From Bacillota bacterium (GTDB taxonomy: Bacteria > Bacillota_A > Clostridia > Clostridiales > Clostridiaceae), in NCBI GenBank assembly GCA_021837545.1, contig JAKBFR010000011.1, forward strand, positions 1 to 36,121: 36,121 nt of DNA, given 5' to 3'. The notes beneath the pieces were generated by a model. That model saw only the letters and a program-made list of their open reading frames with translations. It was not told the origin of the DNA and ran no database searches. This document shows, piece by piece, positions 1-8,161 of this stretch (positions are counted from its first letter, which is position 1; each line of letters starts with the position of its first letter). The position numbers were made by a program, and so were the translations under genes.

Positions 1-39
1 ACTATTTGTTTTTCTTTGTCGCAATCAAGCAACTCACTT

Positions 40-68
40 AGTGTATCACTTGGTTTAGATCTTGTCAA
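40..68 (-). promoter_or_regulatory. rRNA-type promoter firing left out of the window
   Basis: On the minus strand a perfect -35 TTGACA (63-68) is separated by 17 bp from TACACT (40-45). AT-rich sequence lies just upstream, as in an UP element. Expected start is near base 33, so only a short leader is inside the window. The strength of the match, and the absence of a start codon or ribosome binding site in the leader, fit a stable-RNA (rRNA operon) promoter; that identity is inferred because no rRNA sequence is visible. Confidence 0.6.
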
Positions 69-440
69 CAACTTTCTTTAAATCTTTCAAACTCCTTTTT
101 CAAAGGGTTCTTATCAAATTCTTTTAAGTTGTTTGTGTCTCTTTGCGACGTCTTTTATCTTAACATATACAGTTACCTCAGTTATTGATATAGTCCTTAT
201 TTTTCGAAGTTAAACACATAATTCTATCTTATCCTCTGTTTTTTTACATCATTCTATTATTGACACACTAGGCAGGGTTAGTGATACAATCCTATTCTAT
301 CTATACTTTTAGCGTACTTTTTTGTATCTCTTGGTGGTTGTTTTTTAATTTATTATACTAATATAGACACTAATATAGATACTAAAACTCGAATTACACT
401 TATACTTTATATTTCTATATCCAATCTTTTATTCTAATTA

Positions 441-1382
441 TTAATCAAAATACTCCTTTAGAATATAATAAGTTGCATGATCTTCCCACTTCCCATTAAT
501 CAAAAGATATTTTTCATTTATTCCAGTTAACTTAAACCCACACTTTGTTAACACCCTTCTAGATTTTTCATTATTTACTAGCGCTGATGCTTCTATCCTA
601 TGTAGTTCACATTCATGGAATGCATATTTAAGTAAAAGCTTAACACTTTCTTTCATATACCCCTTGCCCTGTTCATCTTCATCTATAGAGTAACCTAATA
701 TTCCATTCTTGAAAGATCCATGTAGAATTCTTGAAAGTTTTATCTTTCCAATTAATTTTTCTTCTTTAAAGATTCCCAAATCGATATTTGTTCCACCTAA
801 AAATTCTCTATAACTTTTGTTTAAATACTTTTTTTGAGTTTCTAATGTATAAAAATTATTATCTTTAGTTGGCTCAAAAGGTGCCAAATGATTTTTGTTT
901 TTTTTATAATATTCTAGTATTTCTTCCGCATTCATAGGTGTTAAATTTCTAAGACTTATATTTCTTCCTTTTAACTCTACTAAAGAATATCTACTCATTT
1001 GATTATATTCTATTCTAGTTATACCAAATGATAAGTCATCAAAATATTGACCTTTAAAGTATTCATTCTGATTAAATATTCCCTCTAAAGTAAATCCTAG
1101 ATTTAAAAATGGATCAAAATTTATATTTTCGCGAACTTTGATATTAACTTTAAAAATATTAGAATCTTTAAATGTAGCTTTTAAAATAAGAGTTAACGTA
1201 TCATTTAATAGTTCACAATTATATTCTCTATAAAATTTAAGCTTTATATCGCACGTCTTACTTGAACTTTCTAATCCCATAGTACTAAATCTGCCAATAC
1301 TAATATCATTCATATCCTTTATCAAATATTCTGTTTGGCTTAATTTATCCGCTTGTATCTTTACACTTACATCTAATTTCAT
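441..1382 (-). CDS. Tandem-GNAT acetyltransferase (RimJ/RimL-like C-terminal domain)
   Basis: 313-residue protein. The start chosen is the ATG at 1382 because AGGAGAG lies 7 nt upstream; an in-frame ATG 27 nt earlier has no such site. The C-terminal half (about residue 135 on) is a normal GNAT domain of the ribosomal-protein N-acetyltransferase type, with the acetyl-CoA loop region DEQGKGYM, then RIEASALVNNEKS, and the closing CGFKLTG. The N-terminal half repeats the same layout weakly: KVNIKVRENINFDPF then LGFTLEG and a final beta strand. The acetyl-CoA loop there is replaced by KFYREYNCELL, so that copy is probably catalytically dead. Likely acetylates an amine on a protein, antibiotic or metabolite; substrate unknown. 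Monocistronic, with no clear terminator. Confidence 0.85.
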   Translation of the reverse strand: MKLDVSVKIQADKLSQTEYLIKDMNDISIGRFSTMGLESSSKTCDIKLKFYREYNCELLNDTLTLILKATFKDSNIFKVNIKVRENINFDPFLNLGFTLEGIFNQNEYFKGQYFDDLSFGITRIEYNQMSRYSLVELKGRNISLRNLTPMNAEEILEYYKKNKNHLAPFEPTKDNNFYTLETQKKYLNKSYREFLGGTNIDLGIFKEEKLIGKIKLSRILHGSFKNGILGYSIDEDEQGKGYMKESVKLLLKYAFHECELHRIEASALVNNEKSRRVLTKCGFKLTGINEKYLLINGKWEDHATYYILKEYFD

Positions 1383-1776
1383 ATAGTTCTCTCCTATATT
1401 TATCAACATACATATTTTAGATTTTAAAATTTATTATTTTTAATATACCTAATATCTTTTAACAATAACCATTCAACATTTGTATTGAATTTCCTTTTAA
1501 CAATTATTCCAAATTTATATTTTAATGACTTTTCAATAAAAATATTTATTTTCTTACAGATTAAAATCTATATATTAGATTTACTATACTAGTACTACAT
1601 TCTATATATTAATTATTATAACTCTTTATATTAGTATATCATTTATTATTACTAACCTTTCAAATAACAACTTAATAGTAATATTTTTCTACATATATTT
1701 CTCTTTCATCACAAAAATTTCTTTCGTTAGCACACAATTATACTCTTTCAATAATTATTCTTCTCCTCATTTTTAA
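1383..1776. other. AT-rich spacer without a recognisable gene
   Basis: Very AT-rich spacer between the acetyltransferase and tcdA. No open frame with a credible ribosome binding site was seen on either strand. It should hold the acetyltransferase promoter, but I could not choose one with confidence. The distal end carries the dyad element described separately. Confidence 0.5.
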
Positions 1777-1840
1777 GTTATCAACAAAATCCACAATATA
1801 TTGTTGATAACTTTTTTATTTACTCAACATATTGTGGATT
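1777..1840. repeat. Nested-dyad repeat element, copy 1
   Basis: Two overlapping inverted repeats. GTTATCAACA (1777-1786) pairs with TGTTGATAAC (1802-1811). AATCCACAATATATTG (1788-1803) pairs with CAACATATTGTGGATT (1825-1840) with one mismatch. The two foldings exclude each other. The whole unit is nearly the same as 2917-2982. It lies just after the tcdA stop codon and may act as its terminator, since T-rich sequence flanks it. The arms resemble DnaA boxes. Confidence 0.75.
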
Positions 1841-1893
1841 TCTTTGTTTCTTTATTTAAGATCTTAATATAAAATTCTCTATTTTTGATAAAT

Positions 1894-2655
1894 TTATTTA
1901 ATTCCCAAAATATCTTTTATTACTTCTCCACCAATTATCATTCCTGCAACTGGAGGAACAAACGATATACTTCCTGGTATTTGCCTCTTAATTGCACATT
2001 TTTTAGTACCACCTGTACAAACGCATCCAGTTTTACAAGTAACAACATCATCATAATTAGGTTTTATAGGTATTTCTTCTGAATACACAACTTTTAATTT
2101 TTCTACACCTCTTTTACGAAGTTCATGTCTCATAACTTTAGCTAAGGGACATACCTTTGTTTTAAACACATCTGTAACCTTAAATTGTGTTGGATCTAAT
2201 TTGTTACCTGTACCCATAGAACTCATTATCTTTATACCTTTTTTATAGCAATATTCCGCTAACCCAAGTTTTGCTGTAACTGTGTCTATTGCATCAACAA
2301 CATAATCAACATCATCAGAAATTATTTCTGATATATTTTCTTCTGTAACGAAAACTTCATGTGTTATAACATTACAATCTTTGTTTATAGATGCTATTCT
2401 TTCTTTCATTACCTCAACCTTAGACCTACTTATAGTGTTATATGTAGCGTGTACTTGCCTATTTAAATTAGTTAAACAAACTGTATCATCATCAATAATA
2501 ATTAATTCTCCAACTCCAGCCCTTGCAAGTGCTTCAATTGTGTAGCTTCCTACTCCACCTACGCCAAAAACAACTACTTTGCTATTTCTTAATTTATCTA
2601 ATCCATCTTTACCTATTAAAAGTTCTGTTCTTGATAAAGAATGTTGTGCTACCAT
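1894..2655 (-). CDS. tcdA: tRNA threonylcarbamoyladenosine dehydratase (TcdA/CsdL)
   Basis: 253 residues, the usual length. E1/ThiF/MoeB-fold enzyme that uses ATP to activate and dehydrate t6A37 of ANN-decoding tRNAs to the cyclic form ct6A. The nucleotide-binding loop GVGGVGS is at residues 31-37, followed by the acidic IIDDD and the NLNRQ motif typical of the ThiF fold. The C-terminal signature CVCTGG and the SFVPPVAG segment distinguish the TcdA branch from ThiF or MoeB, and no thiamin or molybdopterin genes lie nearby. AAGGAGAG precedes the ATG. Single gene; dyad elements lie just downstream and about 260 bp upstream. Confidence 0.92.
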   Translation of the reverse strand: MVAQHSLSRTELLIGKDGLDKLRNSKVVVFGVGGVGSYTIEALARAGVGELIIIDDDTVCLTNLNRQVHATYNTISRSKVEVMKERIASINKDCNVITHEVFVTEENISEIISDDVDYVVDAIDTVTAKLGLAEYCYKKGIKIMSSMGTGNKLDPTQFKVTDVFKTKVCPLAKVMRHELRKRGVEKLKVVYSEEIPIKPNYDDVVTCKTGCVCTGGTKKCAIKRQIPGSISFVPPVAGMIIGGEVIKDILGIK

Positions 2656-2720
2656 AATTTTCTCTCCTTATTTATATCTTTCTTAGGCATACTCACTTAT
2701 CATTTTTTGAATATACCCTT

Positions 2721-2748
2721 AATTATTAATAATTATTAATAATTATTA
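2721..2748. repeat. Short tandem repeat, 10-bp unit
   Basis: Nearly three head-to-tail copies of AATTATTAAT in the promoter region of tcdA. One unit is close to one helical turn, so the A/T tracts could be phased and bend the DNA. Function unknown. Confidence 0.6.
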
Positions 2749-2889
2749 TAACATAAAACAATTCAAAATTAGTTATATAATTCGTATGTATATAAATTTA
2801 ATTAAGTTAATCTATAGGTATTGTGCATAATTAGTTATATAATGACTATTATGTACCCCATTTTTATATAAAAAATCAAATTTAATATT

Positions 2890-2928
2890 TTATCCACACT
2901 ATTTGTTAAATCTAAAAAATTATACACA
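2890..2928 (+). promoter_or_regulatory. Pair of perfect DnaA boxes
   Basis: TTATCCACA at 2890-2898 and TTATACACA at 2920-2928 both fit the DnaA-box consensus TTATNCACA, in the same orientation and 30 bp apart. They sit at the edge of dyad copy 2. Further perfect TTATCCACA copies occur at 8729, 10447 and 25025, all on the plus strand. Binding by DnaA is inferred only. Confidence 0.4.
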
Positions 2929-2982
2929 AAATCCACAATATATTGTTGATAACTTTTGTAACATTCCAATATATTGTGGATT
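2917..2982. repeat. Nested-dyad repeat element, copy 2 (probable bioB terminator)
   Basis: AATCCACAATATATTG (2930-2945) pairs perfectly over 16 bp with CAATATATTGTGGATT (2967-2982), with a 21-nt loop. It begins a few bases after the bioB stop codon. Read on the minus strand it is followed by TTTTGTG and, a little later, TTTTTT, so it can serve as a terminator. Compared with copy 1 (1777-1840) it keeps the outer dyad, while the inner dyad has decayed in its left arm. Confidence 0.75.
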
Positions 2983-2986
2983 ACTT

Positions 2987-3946
2987 CTATTTTAAATCTA
3001 ATCCTAATGCTTTAATCATCTTTTTATCATCGCATATCTTATTTCCACAGGTTGTTAATAAATTACCTGTTATAGTTGCATTTGCACCTACTTTAAATGC
3101 TTTTTCTCCATTGTTTTTTATCAATCCCCTACCTGCTGCTAATCTTATATTAGCAGCAGGATTTATAAATCTAAAAGTTGCTATTGTCCTAAGAATTTCA
3201 TCTTCATTTAAAGCTTCTTGTTTCTCAAGTGGAGTCCCCTTTATAGGCATTAATACATTTATAGGTATTGAAAGTACATTCAAGGATCTAAGTTCCATTG
3301 CCATATCAACTCTATCCTCTCTACTTTCTCCAAGTCCTATAATTCCGCCAGAACAAATTTCTAATCCAGCTTTCTTAGCCTCATTTATCGTCTTTACTCT
3401 ATCATCATAAGTGTGCGTTGTACAAACTTTACTATAGTAGTTTCTTGAAGTCTCAATATTATGATGATATCTTTTAACACCTGCTTCCTTTAGTTCAAGT
3501 AAAGATTCTTTAGTTAGTATTCCATGAGATGCACAAAGACTTATATTACAATCCTTATTTAATCTATCATAATAACCTACAACCGTCGTAAAGTCTGGTC
3601 CAACTAATCCCCTACCAGATGTCACTATGGAAAATCTATCTACACCTTCAGTTTCGTTCTCCTTTGCTTGATCCCTTATCTCTTCATATGTTAATAATGA
3701 ATATTCTTTAACCCCAGTTTTAAAATGTTTCGATTGAGCACAATAAGTACAATTTTCAGAACATCGTCCACTCTTACCATTAGCTATTGAGCATAAATCT
3801 ACTTTATTACCTGTTAAAGTTCTTCTTATGTCATCTGCTGACTTGTACAAATCCTTTGAAGATTCATTGTATAATCTCAATGCTTCTTCTTTTGATATGT
3901 TATATCCTTCTAATACTCTGTTTTTTAACTCATTAGAAAAACTCAT
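2987..3946 (-). CDS. bioB: Biotin synthase BioB
   Basis: 319 residues. Radical-SAM enzyme that inserts sulfur into dethiobiotin, the last step of biotin synthesis. The [4Fe-4S]/SAM motif CSENCTYC gives Cys62, Cys66 and Cys69. The second-cluster region is visible as SLCASHGI, EICSGG and IRLAAGRG. The ribosome binding site AAAGGAG overlaps the stop codon of bioY, 11 nt away, so the two are translated from one message. No other bio genes are in view, so the cell may import biotin or make it from an imported precursor. Transcription should be controlled by the BirA operator upstream of bioY. Confidence 0.95.
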   Translation of the reverse strand: MSFSNELKNRVLEGYNISKEEALRLYNESSKDLYKSADDIRRTLTGNKVDLCSIANGKSGRCSENCTYCAQSKHFKTGVKEYSLLTYEEIRDQAKENETEGVDRFSIVTSGRGLVGPDFTTVVGYYDRLNKDCNISLCASHGILTKESLLELKEAGVKRYHHNIETSRNYYSKVCTTHTYDDRVKTINEAKKAGLEICSGGIIGLGESREDRVDMAMELRSLNVLSIPINVLMPIKGTPLEKQEALNEDEILRTIATFRFINPAANIRLAAGRGLIKNNGEKAFKVGANATITGNLLTTCGNKICDDKKMIKALGLDLK

Positions 3947-3957
3947 TTTTTTCTCCT

Positions 3958-4515
3958 TTAAACTACATATCCTAATTTTCTAAGTAGTGGAACAACTCTA
4001 ACTGCAACTATTGAAATCATTAACGTTGCCAATAAGTCACTTCCTATAAACGCTAAGACTCCAATCTTAACTATACTCCACACATTCATTGCCTTGCCTA
4101 CATAGAAATTAAAAAGAATATACATATAGGCACAGCCAAATATATAAACAATTAAAAGGCCCAATAAACATGATATGAATACATTTTTAACAGTTAATGT
4201 CTTAATATTTTCCGAACATTTTCCAATTACATATGCACCAGCTATAAAGCCTATTAAGTATCCAAAACTAGGTTCTAATACATATTGCGGTCCACCGCCC
4301 TTTGTAAACACAGGTATACCTATCAGTCCAACTGCTACATATAGCATTTGTGCTAAAGCCCCCTTCTTTGCTCCTAATAATAAGGCTCCTAGTGCACAAA
4401 AAAAGTATTGAAGCGTAATTGGAACTACCGGAAGTGGTATTTTGATAAATGCTCCTATTGCTGTAAGTGCTGCAAACATTGCTATAAGTGTTAAATCTCT
4501 TGTTTTTAAATTCAA
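3958..4515 (-). CDS. bioY: Biotin ECF transporter substrate-specific component BioY
   Basis: 185 residues, the normal size. S-component of an energy-coupling-factor transporter; it binds biotin in the membrane and needs the shared EcfAA'T module, which is not in this window. Five to six hydrophobic helices are seen, with the BioY hallmarks GALLLGAKKGALAQMLY and FTKGGGPQYVLEPSFGYLIG. The start appears to be TTG at 4515, preceded by a run of six G followed by AT about 7 nt upstream; no nearby ATG fits. First gene of the bioY-bioB operon. The weak start may keep the level low. Confidence 0.95.
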   Translation of the reverse strand: MNLKTRDLTLIAMFAALTAIGAFIKIPLPVVPITLQYFFCALGALLLGAKKGALAQMLYVAVGLIGIPVFTKGGGPQYVLEPSFGYLIGFIAGAYVIGKCSENIKTLTVKNVFISCLLGLLIVYIFGCAYMYILFNFYVGKAMNVWSIVKIGVLAFIGSDLLATLMISIVAVRVVPLLRKLGYVV

Positions 4516-4569
4516 ATTTATCCCCCCAAGTTTCTTTTAATAATCAAATATTATACTCATTTCATCACA

Positions 4570-4601
4570 TTGTCAACTTAACTTTTAATCTAGGTTGACA
4601 A
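4570..4601 (-). promoter_or_regulatory. BirA operator over the bioY promoter
   Basis: TTGTCAACT (4570-4578), 14 bp, then GGTTGACAA (4593-4601): arms and 9-14-9 spacing match the known BirA operator layout. On the minus strand the bioY-proximal arm contains TTGACA, which with TAATAT 17 bp further on (overlapping TATAAT) forms the bioY promoter. Holo-BirA bound here would cover the -35, giving biotin-dependent repression of bioYB. The birA gene is not in the window. Confidence 0.82.
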
Positions 4602-4804
4602 TAAAGGTTTAAAATTAAGTTATTTTGCATTTTATATTAATTTAAAATTACTAACTTTGTGCATTTTATATTAAAAATTAAGCTTCTACTATTAAATTTA
4701 TAATTTAATGTTTATAATATACATTAAAGCTATGTATATTTAAACAGTATCTTGATATTATTATATTTAGTTAAACAAATAAATACTTTAGGAGGATTAT
4801 TCAT

Positions 4805-5497
4805 ATGATTATTGGAATAATTGCTGCCATGGCAGAGGAATTAGAAATTTTATTAAAAGACTTAACGCTTGAAGAAAAAAAAGAAAAAGCAAATATGACT
4901 TTTCACAAAGGAAAATTATATGGAAAAGATGTTGTAGCTGTAGTTTGTGGAATTGGCAAAGTTAACTCAGCTATTTGTACGCAAATATTAGTCTCTGAAT
5001 ATAATGTTGATAAAGTTATAAATGTTGGAGTTGCAGGTGGAATCGGAAAAGAAATTTATCCTGGCGATATAGTTGTTGCTGAGAATTTAGTCCAACACGA
5101 TATGGATACTACAGCTTTTGGAGATAAGATGGGCCAAGTGCCAAGACTTGATACCTTTGATTTTAAATGTGATGAGAAAATGGTTTCTTTAGCTAAAAAA
5201 GCGTGTGAAGAAATTCCTGAATTAAATAGCTTTACAGGTAGAATTGCTTCTGGAGATCAATTCATTGCAAATATTGAAAAAATTCAATGGCTTGATAAAG
5301 AGTTTGGAGCAATCTCTTGTGAAATGGAAGGTGCTAGCATAGCTCAAGTTTGTTACTTAAATTCAATTCCATTCGTAGTTATTAGATCAATTTCTGATAA
5401 TGCTAATAATGGAGCACATATGGATTATCAAAAGTTTATTCCAGTTGCGGTTAAAAACTCAACTAGAATATTAAAACAAATGCTTGAAATGATGTAA
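4805..5497 (+). CDS. mtnN: 5'-methylthioadenosine/S-adenosylhomocysteine nucleosidase
   Basis: 230 residues, full length. Cytosolic enzyme that cleaves adenine from MTA, SAH and 5'-deoxyadenosine, the by-products of SAM chemistry. Family motifs are present: start MIIGIIAAM with acidic Glu11/Glu12, NVGVAGG near residue 73, the CEMEGAS segment with Glu173/Glu175, and SDNAN with the general acid Asp198. AGGAGG lies 8 nt before the ATG. It is divergent from bioYB; because radical-SAM BioB releases 5'-deoxyadenosine, the neighbour may be metabolically relevant. A strong terminator follows. Confidence 0.95.
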   Translation: MIIGIIAAMAEELEILLKDLTLEEKKEKANMTFHKGKLYGKDVVAVVCGIGKVNSAICTQILVSEYNVDKVINVGVAGGIGKEIYPGDIVVAENLVQHDMDTTAFGDKMGQVPRLDTFDFKCDEKMVSLAKKACEEIPELNSFTGRIASGDQFIANIEKIQWLDKEFGAISCEMEGASIAQVCYLNSIPFVVIRSISDNANNGAHMDYQKFIPVAVKNSTRILKQMLEMM

Positions 5498-5507
5498 TAT
5501 ATTCTTA

Positions 5508-5717
5508 AGTAAAAAGTAAAGAGCAAATATACATTTCTGTATATTTGCTCTTTCTTAGCAACTGATTTTTACGTTGTCCGCCAACTGGGTACGCCCATAT
5601 GTCGTACATTGCTTTAGGGATTTTTACGTTGCCCCTCAACAACTGTATATCTTAAAAGATATACTCTTCTGCCGGATTGAAGTGTCAGTCCACTTAGATA
5701 ACCTTATTGTTTATCTT
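5508..5717 (-). ncRNA. Structured non-coding RNA candidate, ~210 nt
   Basis: A transcript from the promoter at 5724-5752 would start near 5717 and end at the terminator 5520-5556. No reading frame with a ribosome binding site lies inside. Read on the minus strand it has a hairpin GTATATCTT/AAGATATAC, then two copies of one module. Each is a GTTG/CAAC hairpin followed by GTAAAAATC (13-nt exact repeats on the plus strand at 5619-5631 and 5564-5576). The GAGGGG loop of the first can pair with the CCCT just after it. The GCGGA loop of the second can pair with TCCG upstream. GACTGA near the 5' end can pair with TCAGTT near the 3' end. Family not recognised; size and fold complexity would suit the raiA-motif RNA of Firmicutes, and 6S RNA is an alternative, but I cannot confirm either. 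Confidence 0.6.
5520..5556. terminator. Bidirectional terminator between mtnN and the structured RNA
   Basis: Perfect 14-bp stem: AGAGCAAATATACA (5520-5533), loop TTTC, TGTATATTTGCTCT (5538-5551). T-rich sequence lies on both sides (TTCTT on plus, TTTACTTTTT on minus), so it can end mtnN and the minus-strand RNA converging on it. Confidence 0.9.
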
Positions 5718-5723
5718 GTTTAT

Positions 5724-5757
5724 ATTATACAACAGCTTGTAAATGTTTGCAAGCTGT
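5724..5757 (-). promoter_or_regulatory. Promoter of the structured RNA with operator-like dyad
   Basis: Minus strand: -35 TTGCAA (5747-5752), 17-bp spacer, perfect -10 TATAAT (5724-5729). An 8-bp perfect inverted repeat, ACAGCTTG (5732-5739) and CAAGCTGT (5750-5757) separated by 10 bp, covers the -35 and the spacer. That is where a dimeric regulator would block or assist polymerase. Confidence 0.6.
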
Positions 5758-5830
5758 ATTTTAATTTTCTCTATAATTATTTTTAGTACACTATATACAC
5801 ATAATTATACGATTGATGACAAACCTAAAA

Positions 5831-5870
5831 AGTCACCTAAAAATAACCTTAAAATCATTTTTAGGTGACT
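5831..5870 (-). terminator. Terminator of the chemoreceptor gene
   Basis: Perfect 14-bp stem AGTCACCTAAAAAT / ATTTTTAGGTGACT with a 12-nt loop, followed on the minus strand by TTTTTAGG. It sits about 60 bp after the chemoreceptor stop codon. A related CCACCTA-type hairpin ends the next gene (8292-8331). Confidence 0.85.
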
Positions 5871-5931
5871 GCTAAATGTATTTTGCATTTTTTTATTTAA
5901 AACTTATATATTACATTATAGTTATTAGATC

Positions 5932-7938
5932 CTATTCCAAAGTGAATTTATTTAATTCTCCTTGAAGTTTACGGGATATTTCTTGTAAATTATTTGCATG
6001 CTCATTAAGTTCATTCATTGTCGCATTTACCTCTTCTGTCGATGCTGTAACTTCCTCCGATATCGATGCAGACTCTTCTGACACTGCTGCTATATTTTCA
6101 ACTTGTGCTTTTACTTCTTCTTTATTTGAATTCATCTTCTTATTTAAACTATTAATCTCTTCAATTGCACCTGCTAAAGGTATTATTGAATCAACTATTT
6201 TATTAAATATATCTTCAGTTTCTTTTATTGCCTCACCTTGTTCTTGTAACATGTTTGTACTTTCTACCATAGCACCTTGAGCATTATTTGCCTTAGTATT
6301 TATTTCTGTAACAATAGCTTTTATTTCATCTGTAGATGTTTTAGATTCCTCAGCTAATTTTCTAATTTCTTCTGCAACTACCGCAAATCCTTTTCCTGCG
6401 TCTCCAGCTCTTGCGGCTTCAATACTTGCATTTAAAGCTAACAAATTAGTTTGTTCAGTGATTTCTGCTATTGCATTTGATATATAATTTATTTTATCTA
6501 TGCTTTTTGCCATATCGTCTACTAAACTCGTAGATTCCATAGAATTTTTCCTAGTCTTTATGGCTTTATTTATTAAATCCTTAAGTATAACTAATCCTTG
6601 AGTGCTTAACTTTTCAGTTTCATTTGATAATTTATTAATATTATTTGTATGTCTATCTACTTCATCTATTCTATCCGACAATTCTTCAACGCTTGTTGCA
6701 ACCTCAGTAGCAGATTGTGCTTGATTTGTAGCTCCAGTTGCGACTTCTTGTATTGCATTTGATACTTCTGATACTGACGCTGTAGTTTCTTCTGACATAC
6801 TTGATATGTTAATTGATGCTTCAAGTAAGTCAGCAGATGTACTTTCAACATTTTTCATTAATTTAGATACATTATCAACCATGAAATTAAAATTATCACC
6901 AATCTGACCAAACTCATCTTTTGCTGTAACATTTATTCTTTCTGAAAAATCACCTTCTGCAACTTTATTAAGCGATGCTTTTAATTTATTTAATTCTTTC
7001 ATAATATACGCTGCAGCTATTATTGAAATACCTATTCCAATAATTATACATATTATTGCTGTAATAAATGTTGCTCTTTTCATAGTCGCTACATCATCAG
7101 TAACTTCTCTGCTCTCTATAACCCCAATTAACTTCCACCCTGTTTCTAGGTTAGTTTCTTGGCATGCATAAAAAGACTCACCATTATTATTCCAAGTATA
7201 TACTCCACTATCTTCCCCTTTAGCATTTCCCCAAAATTCTAACTTATTAACATTATCTTCTTCATATTTATTATTATCATTATTTACTACAATCTTACCG
7301 TCTTTGTCTACGAGTAAAACAAATCCTGTATCTAATAATTGTATGTTTTTAATGTATTTTTCCATTGAATCTAATGATATATCTATTACTATGACACCTA
7401 TAAATTGTCCCTTATCATCTTTAACTGCTTGAGCAACTGTCATTACTTGTTTTCCAGTCACACTATCTTTATATGGTTCAATATATATAACCTTTCCGTC
7501 AGCTTCCTTAGCTTTCTTATACCACTCTCTATCTTTATAATTTAAATCACTTGTAGTCATTACAGCACTATCTAATACTAATTCACCATATTCTCCAGCA
7601 TAGCCTGCATTAATAATACCATCTATTGAATCTTTAGTATCTTTAAATAAACCTTGAACATATTTAGATGTAAGTACATGATCAGCTTGTGGATTAGATA
7701 AATCTTTAATATCAAAATTCTTTGATATTATTGACATTTGTGTACTTAATATTCCCAAGTACTGTGAAAATCCCTTGTCCACTTCCTTTATTGTTTGTAT
7801 GCTAGTTGTTTTTAAGTTCTCTTCTAACACATCCTTTGATTTAAGTCCAATGATTTGCCCTATTACCAATATAGGTAACATAATCACTATAACAATTCCT
7901 ATTATAATTTTTCTGAATAATTTACTATTTTTTTTCAT
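5932..7938 (-). CDS. Methyl-accepting chemotaxis protein with dCache sensor
   Basis: 668 residues. Membrane chemoreceptor that controls CheA. Order: first membrane helix about 10-31; extracytoplasmic dCache domain about 35-285; second helix about 290-313; HAMP about 314-365; long signalling coiled coil to the C-terminus. The conserved hairpin tip is [20 protein letters not shown] (residues 493-512). In the sensor, Arg137-x-Trp139-Tyr140 and Asp186 match most of the amino-acid-binding dCache motif, so an amino acid or related amine is a reasonable ligand guess; the usual tyrosine five residues before the arginine is not at its expected place. No CheR/CheB-binding pentapeptide at the end. AGGAGGGG precedes the second of two overlapping ATGs. 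Single gene. Confidence 0.93.
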   Translation of the reverse strand: MKKNSKLFRKIIIGIVIVIMLPILVIGQIIGLKSKDVLEENLKTTSIQTIKEVDKGFSQYLGILSTQMSIISKNFDIKDLSNPQADHVLTSKYVQGLFKDTKDSIDGIINAGYAGEYGELVLDSAVMTTSDLNYKDREWYKKAKEADGKVIYIEPYKDSVTGKQVMTVAQAVKDDKGQFIGVIVIDISLDSMEKYIKNIQLLDTGFVLLVDKDGKIVVNNDNNKYEEDNVNKLEFWGNAKGEDSGVYTWNNNGESFYACQETNLETGWKLIGVIESREVTDDVATMKRATFITAIICIIIGIGISIIAAAYIMKELNKLKASLNKVAEGDFSERINVTAKDEFGQIGDNFNFMVDNVSKLMKNVESTSADLLEASINISSMSEETTASVSEVSNAIQEVATGATNQAQSATEVATSVEELSDRIDEVDRHTNNINKLSNETEKLSTQGLVILKDLINKAIKTRKNSMESTSLVDDMAKSIDKINYISNAIAEITEQTNLLALNASIEAARAGDAGKGFAVVAEEIRKLAEESKTSTDEIKAIVTEINTKANNAQGAMVESTNMLQEQGEAIKETEDIFNKIVDSIIPLAGAIEEINSLNKKMNSNKEEVKAQVENIAAVSEESASISEEVTASTEEVNATMNELNEHANNLQEISRKLQGELNKFTLE

Positions 7939-8092
7939 TCATCGCCCCTCCTAATATAATTTTTATTTATGATTTTTCACTCTTTATTAAATATGTAACT
8001 TCCCCTTAAATTATATGCATATATATCCTTTTATAATAAGTTAATTCATTAAAATTCATATTTTGATATTTTTATCAATATTTTCATAAATA

Positions 8093-8161
8093 CTAATTAT
8101 ATATTATAATAGCATTGTATTTTTTTATATTCAAGCACTCAAAATAGTCATTTGTAAACAT
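8093..8161 (-). CDS. Possible 22-residue small ORF upstream of the chemoreceptor
   Basis: ATG at 8161 is preceded by AAGGAG with a 6-nt spacer, an excellent ribosome binding site by the standard of this genome. The frame encodes MFTNDYFECLNIKKYNAIII plus two residues and a TAG stop. It is followed by about 155 bp before the chemoreceptor start, in the same direction. It could be a leader peptide, a small protein, or a chance frame in AT-rich DNA. No family recognised. Confidence 0.25.
   Translation of the reverse strand: MFTNDYFECLNIKKYNAIIIYN

Noticed and set aside
260..290. Plus-strand TTGACA and TACAAT pair
   Set aside because: The spacing is 19 bp and no plus-strand gene follows; a small dyad overlaps it, so it is not called a promoter.
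1894..2655. ThiF or MoeB assignment
   Set aside because: The C-terminal CVCTGG and SFVPPVAG segments and lack of thiamin or molybdopterin neighbours favour TcdA.
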